The translations under genes and the position numbers were made by a program. From Shewanella nanhaiensis (GTDB lineage: Bacteria > Pseudomonadota > Gammaproteobacteria > Enterobacterales > Shewanellaceae): a stretch of 64,000 nucleotides of DNA. The stretch's first letter is position 1. Every line of letters begins with the position of its first letter. The notes beneath the pieces were generated by a model. It saw nothing but the letters and a program-made list of their open reading frames with translations, was not told the origin of the DNA and did no database searches. Positions 47,250 through 57,023 of this stretch are shown here, in pieces. The DNA is taken from contig NZ_JAHZST010000002.1 in NCBI RefSeq assembly GCF_019457885.1, positions 62,001-126,000 on the forward strand, read 5' to 3'.

Positions 47250-50200
47250 TTAAGCATCTACAGGCGATACAACAAACAGCAGATCACCTTGTGAGACTTG
47301 CTGACCATTGCTGTTTAGCACTCGTTCGATACGGTATTTCTTATCTTCAGGATAAAGCACAGCGTCTTTACGGTTATAACCAGCAAGGTTGAGCTGAGAG
47401 AACATCTTCATCGCTTCTGTCAACGCTAAAGTCTGATCCGCAGTGACAATGTCACCCTCTTTAACAAAATCAGCCTCACCTGGCGCTGGAGAGGTGTAGA
47501 AGATACCTGCACCTTGTGCCATCACTTTAAGCTCATTACTCTCACCAACACGCAGTGATGCAGTATCAACACCCACAGTTTCTGCCGCCGCTTCCATCTC
47601 AGCTATCAGTTCAGGAATATCTAGCTCAGCCATCAAACGAGGTAGGTAGTTAGTGTCATACACACCTTCGTTGAATGTACCGTCTTTCAAGATACGGGTC
47701 AGTAGTGGGATATTCGTTGCAATCCCCTTAATAACCACACTGTTTGCTAAGTAGTCATGCAGCTTAGTGATCACATCTTCACGGCTTTCACCACGACAGA
47801 TTATCTGCGCAATTAGGCTATCGTAATAAGGTGATACCTCTTTACCTTCGCCAGCAATAGAGATAATTTCGATATCATCACGCTCTGGCATCACATACTC
47901 AGTGATCAAACCAGGATGTGGTAGCAACTGTAAAATACCGTTGCTATCCAGTGCCGCTTTCTCAGCCGTCACACGCACTTCAATCGCATAGCCTTTATCT
48001 TGTGGCTCTAAGTCTTCAATTGAACGACCCGCAGCAATATCAAAACCAGCGCTTACGATGTCGATGCAAGAGGTCGCTTCGGTTACTGGATGTTCAACCT
48101 GTAATCGAGTGTTCATCTCCATAAAGTAGACTTCATTCGCGTCTAAGTTATAGATAAACTCAACAGTACCAGCCCCCATGTAATCAGTCGCGTTACCTAG
48201 TGCACGAGTATACTCAAGTACCTTCTCTTTCAGCTCTTCAGGCAACATAGTCGAGCCTGACTCTTCAACAACCTTTTGGTTATTACGCTGAACTGAACAG
48301 TCACGAATACCCAATACCTTAGTGTTACCAAACTGGTCACGAAGCAACTGAACCTCTATGTGACGCAGTGAAGTGACATATTTTTCAAGGTAAAGGTCGC
48401 CATTACCAAATGCTGCAGCAGCTTCGGTAGAGGTCTGCTGGAACAGGCTTATCATGTCTCCTGGACGTTCAACAACCTGAATACCTTTACCGCCACCACC
48501 TTGTACCGCTTTAAGCAGTACAGGATAACCAATCTCATTGGCTACGTTTACCGCTTGCTCAGCATTAGTCAGGATACCGTGACTGCCTGGAACAACTGGA
48601 ACACCGTTGGCTTGGGAGGTCTTAATTGCGTTCGACTTGTTACCCATGGTCGTCATCGAGTGAACACTTGGTCCAACGAAGTTAACGCCATTGTTAACAC
48701 ACAAAGCAGCAAACTGCGGACTCTCAGAGAGGAATCCAATACCAGGGTGAAGTGCATCTACATTCTCATATTCAGCAACTTTCAGTACTGAGTATGCGTT
48801 TAGGTAACTCTCATCTGAAGTGTTACCCCCGATACAGACAAGCTTATCGTGATCTTTAAGCATATCGGCAGGTACTGAGGTCATATCCGGATCCGATGCA
48901 ACCAGCACGACATTGATGTCGTTGTCATGTGCCTTGCGGATAAGTTTAACCGCAGTACAACCACGAGCATGAACCAGTACCTTGTTGATAGGCTTCATTA
49001 GCTGACGAGGATCGTCTTGGACAATCTCTTCATCGGCCACCAACATCTCAGGCACTAAGGTTGATAACGCTTTGGTGATCACCTCTTCAATCTTCGCCGT
49101 TGGTTTAGGCATAAGCGGATCGATTCCCGCTAGCTGCTCATCAATGGTGTCACTAAACGGGTTAGTCACTAGCGCATTCATCGCACCAGGCACTTTTGAC
49201 AAGTAGTTAGACAGAGTTGCAGTCGATGGCAGGTACGCAGGAACAACCATTTGGCCTGCAAAAGGCATGTTAGTACCAGACAGGTAGTAAGTTTGCACAA
49301 GTGGGTGAGTCACAAAGCTCGCCTGTGCACCACCAGTACAGTCACCATAACCAAACATCAGAACTGGAAGCTCATTGTCACGAATAAAGCGTGTGATACG
49401 ATCGTTTACCACAGCCATAGAGAATAGCGCTGCCGCCCCCTCTTTCGTCTGCATACCACCTGAGCTGATAAAACAGATAACAGGCAGCTTACGCTTAGCA
49501 CACTCAATTAGCAGTGCAGAGAACTTCTCGGCACTGGCCATATCGAATGCACCCGCCTGGAATGCCGTGTTTGATACCGCTACACCGACTTTCATCTGCT
49601 GACCATCTTGCTCAAAATCAGCCATACCTGTGATAAGACCACAAGGACGGATACCTTTATCCAGTGCATCTTCAATAGAGAGTCTAAAACCTGGGAAATT
49701 AAGCAAGTTGGCAGACATCTTGTCGCCATTAATCTCTTCAAAATCGGTGAAGAACTTGTTGGTGATATTTTCCCAACTCATCTTACCGCTGCGCTTCTCA
49801 TCACGTAGCACTTTCTGGATCAACAGATCCTGATAGCCCATGGTGAGACGGTTCCAGAAATCTTTACGACGACCGATACGCACAGGGTTGATAGCACCTG
49901 TATACTCATTGTCTTCGCTTTCACTGTCGAAATACTCAGGCAGTAAGCGCTCAAAGAAGTAGGTCAAGATAACGAACAGACTGTCATTTAACTGAGGGAA
50001 ACCAACACTCTTCCACTGCTCAGTTTTAGTAAGTAGCTCTGCACGATTTGACTGAGACATAAAGAACTTCAGCCACTTGTAGAACTTACCCTTATCGTTA
50101 GCCGTATCTTGAGTCGAAATCGCACGGTCGATAGAATCATGAAGCAAGTTATCGACAGATGCGCGAGACAAGCTCTTAGACATCATGGCTTCCTTAGCGA

Positions 50201-51809
50201 TTGACGCTAAGTTACCCACAACATTGTCATAAAGTGCGTTAAAGATAAGAATGTTGTAACACTGCCAGATAAAGTCTTCACGTAACTCGTCGTGAATAAC
50301 CACATCAAGTACAGTCAGCTGGTTCAGCTCTGGCCAATCGGCTTGAGTGACTTCAGGTGGCAAGGTTTCAAGGTACTGGATAAGCCCTTTAAAGTTGTTC
50401 TCAGCGTTGCCTTTCCAGCGGTGGTATAGAGACCAACCAATGTTAAATAACAGCGCCTTACGTGCTTTCTTGTAGTTCTCTTTTGGCTCACCCAAAATCA
50501 AACGAGTCAGCATGTTACGCTCTGTAGAAACCTCATCACGCTTAGCAGTAAAGTTGCCCCACAGCTTATTTAGCTCTTCATCGTAAACCAGTTTATCTGG
50601 GCTTGATAACCAAGACTGGAAGACTCGATCTTGCTCCTGCTGAATACGCGCTAATAGATCGCCTTCAGGCACACTGACTTTAGACAAGCGGCCATACTGC
50701 TCTTGAGAGATAGAGTGAATACGGCTACGTAGCGTCAGATAACGCAAGTAACGATATGCACTACCAAACAGGTTAAGGTGCATCGTCGGGTTATTCGCTA
50801 CAGCCAGCTCAGCATGATCCTCTAGCGCCGCTAGATTTTTAGAGGGGCTTAGGAAGCGACCTAAACTACGATCATAGTGTTCACGTAGGTCGTCAGACTC
50901 ACGCACAAACTGAATAGCCGCCTGCTCTACAGCTTCAACACTGCTGATGATTGCACGGCGTAGGTTATGTTGACGCTCATCTTTATCTGATGGAGAGAAA
51001 TCGATAATGCCGTCGATACAACCTGATGTGTATAGCTCTTCAGGTGATACACCAACAGACTTAGCACACTCCTGCCAAGAGAGGTTGTACTTACGAGCAA
51101 TGCTCTGCAAACCCTGTGGCTGAATGGTGTTGAAGATACCGTCACGTAGTGAAAGTAGAATGTTAGCTGCTGCTAATGGGATAGCGCCACCAGAGTAACC
51201 AGCACCAATCACGATACCGACTGTCGGTACGTCAACGTTAGCACTCTCAGCAATCGCTTTAGAGATACTGTGTGCTTGGTTCTGGCTGTTGGCAATCTCA
51301 CCGGCATCGGCACCGGGGGTGTCGATAAGGTAAATAATCGGCATCGCCAATTCAGCATACTGACGGATAGCCTTACAAGCTGCGAGGTGATGCTCTGGCA
51401 ACCAAGCACCATTACCCGTTGTACGCTCTTGGGCAATAAAGCCTAAGCGGCGGGTACGAGTTCCGAAATTAAGTTCAATTTCAGCACTGTAAAATGGGCC
51501 CATATGAGTTTCGGCAATCAACTTGCCTTTAAGGTCAGCAATGACGCGCTTAGCGCCAAGGCGGCTCTTATCCAATGTAGGTTGTATCACGCGCGCGACA
51601 TAACCATCTACATCTAGCTGCTCCAGTTCTTTAAGATTTGACTGGATAGCTTCGTCATCTAAGAGACCTTTAATCTCTTCAGATAAACTCTGTTTACTGT
51701 GCTCAGGAAACAGTGAAAAGTCTTGTGACAGGTGCTCAGCTTTCAGAAAAAGCGGATCGGCTGATTGAGCTTGAGTCATGTTTGTGGGCTTATTGTTGCT
51801 GGTCATCAA
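47250..51809 (-). CDS. Four-domain acetyl-CoA carboxylase-like protein (AccA-AccD-AccC-BCCP in one chain)
   Basis: The 1519-residue protein contains, in order, an AccA-like carboxyltransferase domain (about 25-330: IYLIDTPGADAGEIA, GAGYSGGAIPLA), a linker with no clear homology (about 330-690), an AccD-like carboxyltransferase domain (about 700-925: FISSGGMQTKEGAAAL, FGYGDCTGGAQASF), a biotin carboxylase domain (about 960-1410: KAVQGGGGKGIQVVE, EMNTRLQVEHPVTE) and a biotinyl domain (about 1430-1515) with the lysine motif EAMKM. The AccD zinc finger is not visible. It would carboxylate an acyl-CoA, possibly acetyl-CoA; a specialised substrate is open. The biotin carboxylase begins INKVLVHARGCTAVK, unlike the usual ANRGEIA. 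It is divergent from a LysR regulator. Confidence 0.88.
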   Translation of the reverse strand: MMTSNNKPTNMTQAQSADPLFLKAEHLSQDFSLFPEHSKQSLSEEIKGLLDDEAIQSNLKELEQLDVDGYVARVIQPTLDKSRLGAKRVIADLKGKLIAETHMGPFYSAEIELNFGTRTRRLGFIAQERTTGNGAWLPEHHLAACKAIRQYAELAMPIIYLIDTPGADAGEIANSQNQAHSISKAIAESANVDVPTVGIVIGAGYSGGAIPLAAANILLSLRDGIFNTIQPQGLQSIARKYNLSWQECAKSVGVSPEELYTSGCIDGIIDFSPSDKDERQHNLRRAIISSVEAVEQAAIQFVRESDDLREHYDRSLGRFLSPSKNLAALEDHAELAVANNPTMHLNLFGSAYRYLRYLTLRSRIHSISQEQYGRLSKVSVPEGDLLARIQQEQDRVFQSWLSSPDKLVYDEELNKLWGNFTAKRDEVSTERNMLTRLILGEPKENYKKARKALLFNIGWSLYHRWKGNAENNFKGLIQYLETLPPEVTQADWPELNQLTVLDVVIHDELREDFIWQCYNILIFNALYDNVVGNLASIAKEAMMSKSLSRASVDNLLHDSIDRAISTQDTANDKGKFYKWLKFFMSQSNRAELLTKTEQWKSVGFPQLNDSLFVILTYFFERLLPEYFDSESEDNEYTGAINPVRIGRRKDFWNRLTMGYQDLLIQKVLRDEKRSGKMSWENITNKFFTDFEEINGDKMSANLLNFPGFRLSIEDALDKGIRPCGLITGMADFEQDGQQMKVGVAVSNTAFQAGAFDMASAEKFSALLIECAKRKLPVICFISSGGMQTKEGAAALFSMAVVNDRITRFIRDNELPVLMFGYGDCTGGAQASFVTHPLVQTYYLSGTNMPFAGQMVVPAYLPSTATLSNYLSKVPGAMNALVTNPFSDTIDEQLAGIDPLMPKPTAKIEEVITKALSTLVPEMLVADEEIVQDDPRQLMKPINKVLVHARGCTAVKLIRKAHDNDINVVLVASDPDMTSVPADMLKDHDKLVCIGGNTSDESYLNAYSVLKVAEYENVDALHPGIGFLSESPQFAALCVNNGVNFVGPSVHSMTTMGNKSNAIKTSQANGVPVVPGSHGILTNAEQAVNVANEIGYPVLLKAVQGGGGKGIQVVERPGDMISLFQQTSTEAAAAFGNGDLYLEKYVTSLRHIEVQLLRDQFGNTKVLGIRDCSVQRNNQKVVEESGSTMLPEELKEKVLEYTRALGNATDYMGAGTVEFIYNLDANEVYFMEMNTRLQVEHPVTEATSCIDIVSAGFDIAAGRSIEDLEPQDKGYAIEVRVTAEKAALDSNGILQLLPHPGLITEYVMPERDDIEIISIAGEGKEVSPYYDSLIAQIICRGESREDVITKLHDYLANSVVIKGIATNIPLLTRILKDGTFNEGVYDTNYLPRLMAELDIPELIAEMEAAAETVGVDTASLRVGESNELKVMAQGAGIFYTSPAPGEADFVKEGDIVTADQTLALTEAMKMFSQLNLAGYNRKDAVLYPEDKKYRIERVLNSNGQQVSQGDLLFVVSPVDA

Positions 51810-51926
51810 TTGATCCTCTGCTTAGCCTCTAAAATTTTTAGCTAATAAATATAACTTTGTTAAGGTGTCAAATACCATTAAACTAGCCTAGACGCTTTGT
51901 TCCATATTTGAGACAGTGACAAAAAT

Positions 51927-52838
51927 ATGCCAGATCTTAACGGTATGATGCTGTTTGCAGCGGTTGTTAGAGCCAAAGGCTTCTCTCAAGCCGCCCGTGA
52001 AATCGGCATGCCAAAATCAACCATAAGTCGTAAGGTTGCTCAGTTAGAGGAGCAGCTTGGAGTCAGATTACTGCAGCGAGACACTCGAAATTTGAGTCTC
52101 ACTCAGGTAGGCGCACTCTTTTTTCAGCACTGTACTAGCATCAGTGATGAGATTGAAGCTGCTAAGGCCACCATTGAAAATACCCATAATGATGTATCTG
52201 GCTCATTGAGGGTGGCGATCCCTGTCTCATTCAGTCAGGAGCTGATTGCCAATCTGTGTAGTAGCTTTATGCGCCTTTACCCAAATATCGAATTAGATGT
52301 GCAGTTTACCGACAGAGAGGTGGGACTGGTAGGTGAAGGTTACGACATTGCAATTAAGTATGGACCACTGCAATCATCCGATCTGGTGGCACGCTTACTT
52401 CTAGAGCGACAGCCTATTCTGGTTGCCAGCCCAGGTTACCTAAAAGCCAACGGCACACCTGCAACACCACAAGAGTTGATGGAGCATAGCGGTATCTTAT
52501 TGGGTACTTCACGCTCGGCACCAATCTGGCCTCTGGGTAAAGGCGCTAGAAAAACCATGGTCAGCTTTAAGCGTAAAGTCAGGGTAAATAGTGCAGTCAT
52601 GGTCAAGCAGTTGGTTCTGGATGATTTTGGCATCGCCATGCTATCTAACTCTGTGTGTAAAAATGAGCTCGCCAGTGGCTCGCTGGTTCCCTTACTGCAA
52701 GAGTGGCCAATTGAGCCAATTAAGGTCTATGGCGTTTATTCGAGCAGGCGACAGCTGGCTGCTAATATCAGTGTTTTTCTCGACTTTTTTACCAAACGTT
52801 TCAATAGCCATGAATCACTGCAGTCGTTAATGATCTGA
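51927..52838 (+). CDS. LysR family transcriptional regulator
   Basis: The 303-residue protein has an N-terminal winged HTH (GFSQAAREIGMPKSTISRKVAQLEEQLGVRLLQR, about 20-53) and a C-terminal ligand domain (about 90-295) of the type that lacks an obvious specificity motif. It is divergent from the carboxylase gene across 117 bp, so it is likely its regulator. The nearest subgroup is the DsdC/AaeR-like group with a PxSTIS HTH, from motif reading only. Confidence 0.92.
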   Translation: MPDLNGMMLFAAVVRAKGFSQAAREIGMPKSTISRKVAQLEEQLGVRLLQRDTRNLSLTQVGALFFQHCTSISDEIEAAKATIENTHNDVSGSLRVAIPVSFSQELIANLCSSFMRLYPNIELDVQFTDREVGLVGEGYDIAIKYGPLQSSDLVARLLLERQPILVASPGYLKANGTPATPQELMEHSGILLGTSRSAPIWPLGKGARKTMVSFKRKVRVNSAVMVKQLVLDDFGIAMLSNSVCKNELASGSLVPLLQEWPIEPIKVYGVYSSRRQLAANISVFLDFFTKRFNSHESLQSLMI

Positions 52839-52930
52839 TACCTGCTCCTACAAACACTCTTATCCCATAGATAGCTGATACAAAAAAGACGCAACAAACT
52901 AGTGCGCCTGAGACGAAAATGCCAAAGTCT

Positions 52931-54238
52931 CTAAAATCGATATGGGAAGCGTAAACTCACCTGATAATCGGGAGAGTCTTCGGTTAAACCAGCACCTATG
53001 TTAGTCACCATAGAGAGTGAATCACTCAATGCCAATGTAGCCCCGATACCTAAGGTCGCGGTATTGGTATCTGAGCGTGGAATATCTTCCCAAGCAAATC
53101 CTTGTGTCCTCTGTTTTGTTTTAGAGTAAAACCTTTGATTAAAGCTCATACCTAAACTCATCTTCTCTGACACGGCAAAGGCCAAACCTACGCTATAGTC
53201 GATATAATCCCCCAGATCTATCTCACCGGGAGAGTTCCCCTCAAGTCCAGACAGATCACCAAACTCACCAGGCAGAGACCAACCATAATTGAGGTTGAAG
53301 AAGACGATGGCAGGATCATAGGTCTTAGCAATACTAAATCCTGTGGAGATCCCCCAAACTCCAGAACCAGTCGCTATTTCAGTTGGATAAGTCAAGTTAG
53401 CAGTTGGAGATGACGCTAGCGGAATGCCGAAAGGGTGTTTTCCCGTAGGCGCCTTGACCCTGACGTTCCACACTAGATCTGGCCAGCCACTCCCCTCTTT
53501 AACTAAACGGTAGTATGCTGCAACGCTCATATCACCAATCTCACCACCATCAGTTTCAGCTGTCTCATAGCGCTGACTTGAGTTCCCCTCACCAACAGAG
53601 TCATATTGGTTCCAGCGATACATCACGGGAATATCCATCTCAAACTGCCAACGATCTGTTGCACTGTAACGGGTCACCAAATCCATCTGTATCGTATTGG
53701 AACGGATCCTGTCTAAGTTAAGGTTGCCAAGAAAGATGGCATCTAGCGCCAAAAAACCCCTTAATACCAGATCTTTTCGGCTGTAGTAACTGTATGTAAA
53801 TGAGGTCTCAACGGTAAGAGGACGATCAAACACATTATGGGCCTCCTGAAGCACATCCTCAGTACTACGCCCCCTGTCTGGTGCCTTTTTCTTGGTTGAA
53901 CTTTGGCTCGAAGCAGTTTGAGCCTTGGTATTAACAGGCGTTTTGGCTACAGGCTGCCGCTGAATGCTGGCATCTCTAGTCACTGACTTTTGATTAACAT
54001 CACCACCCTTCAAATTGGCCTCTTTGGTCAATACCTGTCTGGCAATATGATTTATCGCTTGTTGTTGCTGTTTTAGCTGCTTATTAAGCATAATAAGTTG
54101 ACGTTTTAACTGAGCTATCTCCTGCTCTTCTGTCACTGTTTTTTTCACTTCCTCCCCCAGTGCAAAACTCAAGTTAGTGAGTAAACATAGAGGTGAAAAA
54201 ACAACTAAAATCCCGGCATTTATCCTTGTAAGTTTCAT
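52931..54238 (-). CDS. fapF: FapF-like outer-membrane secretion channel
   Basis: Probable export channel for the amyloid subunits. The 435-residue protein has a signal peptide (cleavage near SFALGE), a coiled coil (about 37-75: LKRQLIMLNKQLKQQQQAI), a Ser/Thr/Lys-rich linker (about 80-130) and a beta-barrel (about 140-435) ending GLTEDSPDYQVSLRFPYRF with a C-terminal aromatic. This helix-plus-barrel plan is that of FapF. It is the last gene of the fap-like operon, 207 bp after the FapE-like gene. Confidence 0.78.
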   Translation of the reverse strand: MKLTRINAGILVVFSPLCLLTNLSFALGEEVKKTVTEEQEIAQLKRQLIMLNKQLKQQQQAINHIARQVLTKEANLKGGDVNQKSVTRDASIQRQPVAKTPVNTKAQTASSQSSTKKKAPDRGRSTEDVLQEAHNVFDRPLTVETSFTYSYYSRKDLVLRGFLALDAIFLGNLNLDRIRSNTIQMDLVTRYSATDRWQFEMDIPVMYRWNQYDSVGEGNSSQRYETAETDGGEIGDMSVAAYYRLVKEGSGWPDLVWNVRVKAPTGKHPFGIPLASSPTANLTYPTEIATGSGVWGISTGFSIAKTYDPAIVFFNLNYGWSLPGEFGDLSGLEGNSPGEIDLGDYIDYSVGLAFAVSEKMSLGMSFNQRFYSKTKQRTQGFAWEDIPRSDTNTATLGIGATLALSDSLSMVTNIGAGLTEDSPDYQVSLRFPYRF

Positions 54239-54445
54239 CAGACTATTCCTTTAGCTATGCTTCTAGTATCCCTGAAGTAGCCTTTTCAATATTTCATGGC
54301 ATTTTCTAAAGCCTATATGCAATCAGTTGTTTATATATTTATTAGCTGATTAAGCACTAGGCTGTGCATTCTTAATTTTTCCTTTTAATTTCATTAAACC
54401 TCCTACCGATGTACTTTCTCTAACCTGAGTTAACACTCGAAATTT
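54239..54445. other. 207-bp gap between fapE-like and fapF-like genes
   Basis: AT-rich, no gene. The other gaps in the operon are short (8 to 60 bp), so fapF may have its own promoter or be set off by an internal RNA signal; none is recognised. Confidence 0.4.
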
Positions 54446-55162
54446 CTACAACCCCAAAACAATAAGATCGTTAATATGTTGCGCCATCAATTGATTATGT
54501 TGGCTCGCAATATCCACTCCTTGGTAGCGGATCATCGCTTGATTACTCACACCATGAAAAGCGCCACCAATATTAATAGATTGTATTAACTGCCCATTGC
54601 CATTATTGATGACAACCCCCTGAGTCGCACTTCCGCCAGGCAACGACACCTGATAGCCCAATCCTCCTGGCTGAGTTGAGAACACCACATGGCCATCACC
54701 GCTAATCAAGGTTTGACCTATGTCGAACTGAGCTCCTCCAAGGGCTTGCAACCTACCTTCACCGATATCCATATCATTGAGTGCTCTGTTTTGATCGCCC
54801 GCGATCTGAATTTTCTGCTGCAAACCTGTCTGTTGACCAAGACTGGTTAACGATACTGAAGATCCATCGGACACAGTCACAGGTTCCTCTATACTCACTA
54901 TCACAGCAGGAGAGTCACCCTGCAGACTTAACTCCACCTGCATCTGTACCTGTCTGGAGATCCCTTGAGCGGTTAGATATTGAGTTCGCATCTGCAGGCC
55001 AAAATAGTAGTCCTGCCCACTTTGTGTATATTTCCCTCTCATCGTCGCCAACACTTCATCCGGCAACTCAAGCTTATTTTTGGTAAAATCGAGGTTTAAC
55101 TCTGACGCTTCAAGCGGCACCGCCACTGCCGTACATAAGCAAGCCATCCATAGATATTTCAT
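54446..55162 (-). CDS. fapE: FapE-like exported protein
   Basis: The 238-residue protein has a signal peptide (MKYLWMACLCTAVAVPLEA) and a Gly/Gln/Ser-rich body with short repeats of the type SVSLTSLGQQTGLQQKIQIAG, GDQNRALNDMDIG and VVINNGNGQLIQSINIGG, similar in feel to the amyloid subunits. Position between the FapD-like and FapF-like genes is that of fapE in Pseudomonas. The assignment is mainly from gene order. Confidence 0.65.
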   Translation of the reverse strand: MKYLWMACLCTAVAVPLEASELNLDFTKNKLELPDEVLATMRGKYTQSGQDYYFGLQMRTQYLTAQGISRQVQMQVELSLQGDSPAVIVSIEEPVTVSDGSSVSLTSLGQQTGLQQKIQIAGDQNRALNDMDIGEGRLQALGGAQFDIGQTLISGDGHVVFSTQPGGLGYQVSLPGGSATQGVVINNGNGQLIQSINIGGAFHGVSNQAMIRYQGVDIASQHNQLMAQHINDLIVLGL

Positions 55163-55170
55163 CCTTCCTC

Positions 55171-55887
55171 CTAAAGCATGTCTGAATACGCGAATCCAAA
55201 CTCCATTAGCTCCGCATCGGTTAATGGCTTATGGGTAGAGAGAGCCCGATAAGTGAGTCTGGCTCGAGGTTGCAGCAGCTGGTTCTGCTTGTCGTACTCT
55301 TTACCAATGACCACAAATACAACCCGATTCCACTTCTGAACAAACTCATCCAGTGCCATTATCCTATTTCCTAACGCTGGATCCCCCAGATAGACCAGAC
55401 CGTCCTCTACGCGTCTTAACACCACAAAATGGTGATAGCCTGAGTCGTTTAACAGTACAATCGCAGGGATCTTCAGTAACAGCAGCTCCTCATCACTTAT
55501 GTTATAACCTCGCCCTCTGAATTCACGGGCTGTCAGGTATCGCTTCATATCCAGCAGAGAAAAACCCTGTTGTTTAACCACATCGATATCAGCGGATTCC
55601 AACATGCCAAGCAATACACTCTGCTCCGTAATCTCATCGTTGCCATAAGCGTACTTAAGTATGCTAGCAAGGCTTGCGGCCCCGCATGAAAAGTCTGTTT
55701 TCTGCTCTATCACATACTCAAAACGACGCTCGCGTATACTCTGTATCTCTTTGCTATAACTCCCCATGCCTTTGACTAAGCCGTCAAGTACCATCTCAGC
55801 AGCAACCAAAGAAAAGATAGGAATAGATAACAGAGACACAAGTACAACAATTAATGTGTATTGCAAAAAGATATTCATCTGAATCAT
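55171..55887 (-). CDS. fapD: FapD-like C39 family peptidase
   Basis: The 238-residue protein has one N-terminal membrane helix (about 7-30) and a papain-like C39 domain outside it: the Cys is in KTDFSCGAASLASILKYAYG, the His in GYHHFVVLRRV and the Asp in YLGDPALGN. In Fap systems this enzyme processes or assists secretion of the amyloid subunits. It lies 8 bp before the FapE-like gene. Confidence 0.85.
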   Translation of the reverse strand: MIQMNIFLQYTLIVVLVSLLSIPIFSLVAAEMVLDGLVKGMGSYSKEIQSIRERRFEYVIEQKTDFSCGAASLASILKYAYGNDEITEQSVLLGMLESADIDVVKQQGFSLLDMKRYLTAREFRGRGYNISDEELLLLKIPAIVLLNDSGYHHFVVLRRVEDGLVYLGDPALGNRIMALDEFVQKWNRVVFVVIGKEYDKQNQLLQPRARLTYRALSTHKPLTDAELMEFGFAYSDML

Positions 55888-55933
55888 TGACCTTAAAAAG
55901 GGGGAGTAAACTCCCCCAAAATTAACCTGAGTA

Positions 55934-56998
55934 TTATTCAGAAATAATGGTACCTGCCGCCGAGATAGCAGTTAATGCCAAGCTGTTTGCTTGAAGATTA
56001 CTGGTACCTGACGCCATATTCACACCAATATTACCGCTAGCACCGGCAAACGCTGTTCCGGATATAGAAGCTGTATTGTTGGTTTTCTGGGTCACTGTTT
56101 GAATAAAGAAAGGTAGTTGGCCACTGACTGTACCACCGAGCGCTAGATCTCCCTCTTCAGCAAAGGTCAAACGCTCATCACCGGTTGCATTATCGCCATC
56201 AATATCGATATGCCCCCAAGGCTCAGTACCTGGACCATCATGTTCAATGTTGCCGGTCCAGATCTCAGGGTAGTATGCCCCTGTATGAGTTGCTGTACCT
56301 TCATAGGTACCTGATGCATCAAGTGCGAGATTGACATCAACATACTCCACAGAGTCCTGTACGACCCCCATGTTGTAAGTGCCATTCGCCATCGCCATCT
56401 GCACGTTAGAGACTGAAGCTTCCCCTAGATTTCCGCTATAAGATGACAGGGCCATATTGTTAGCCTGAACATTGTTATTGCCCGATGCCACGTTCACACC
56501 GATATTACCTGAAGCGCCTTCAAATGCAGCGCCAGAAACCGATGCAGTATTGGTTGAACCATAATTGTACACGCCGTTGTAAACGCTAGTCTGTTGACTA
56601 AATACCTCTGCATCACCTGAGCCGAAAGCAAAATCGGCATCAATAGAAGCTAATGCGGCTGAATTAGCCTGAACGTTGTTATCACCGGCAGCTACGTTGA
56701 CTCCAATATTACCCGTAGCTTCACTAAATGCATTCTCCCCAATGGAGCTATCATTATCGTGATAACTGTTGTCTGTCATGTTTCCACTGGAGCTCTGGTT
56801 ATTTTCAACCACAGCCATTCCCAAACCATTAGCCTCAATCTGACCACTGATCCTGACAACACCTTTATATTTTAAGTCTTTTTCAACATTGACAGTTTTA
56901 GTCAACGTGACGTCACTGTCTGAATATTCATCTGCATTTACAAAGGTTGAACCACTAATTGCGGCAGCTATACTAAGCACCAAAGTGAGTTTTTTCAT
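55934..56998 (-). CDS. fapC: FapC-like functional amyloid subunit
   Basis: The ATG at 56998 (GGAG nine bases upstream) gives 354 residues; the frame opens at 57013. A signal peptide ends near FVNADEY. Three amyloid repeats are visible: ATGNIGVNVAAGDNNVQANS, ASGNIGVNVASGNNNVQANN and ASGNIGVNMASGTSNLQANS (about residues 92, 165 and 325), separated by Gly/Asn/Ser-rich linkers of different length. The pattern (GNIGVN-AGDxNxQAN) is that of Fap amyloids. No Cys is present in the mature protein. Major fibre subunit by analogy with FapC. Confidence 0.85.
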   Translation of the reverse strand: MKKLTLVLSIAAAISGSTFVNADEYSDSDVTLTKTVNVEKDLKYKGVVRISGQIEANGLGMAVVENNQSSSGNMTDNSYHDNDSSIGENAFSEATGNIGVNVAAGDNNVQANSAALASIDADFAFGSGDAEVFSQQTSVYNGVYNYGSTNTASVSGAAFEGASGNIGVNVASGNNNVQANNMALSSYSGNLGEASVSNVQMAMANGTYNMGVVQDSVEYVDVNLALDASGTYEGTATHTGAYYPEIWTGNIEHDGPGTEPWGHIDIDGDNATGDERLTFAEEGDLALGGTVSGQLPFFIQTVTQKTNNTASISGTAFAGASGNIGVNMASGTSNLQANSLALTAISAAGTIISE

Positions 56999-57023
56999 CT
57001 TTTCTATCTCCATTTATGATGAT

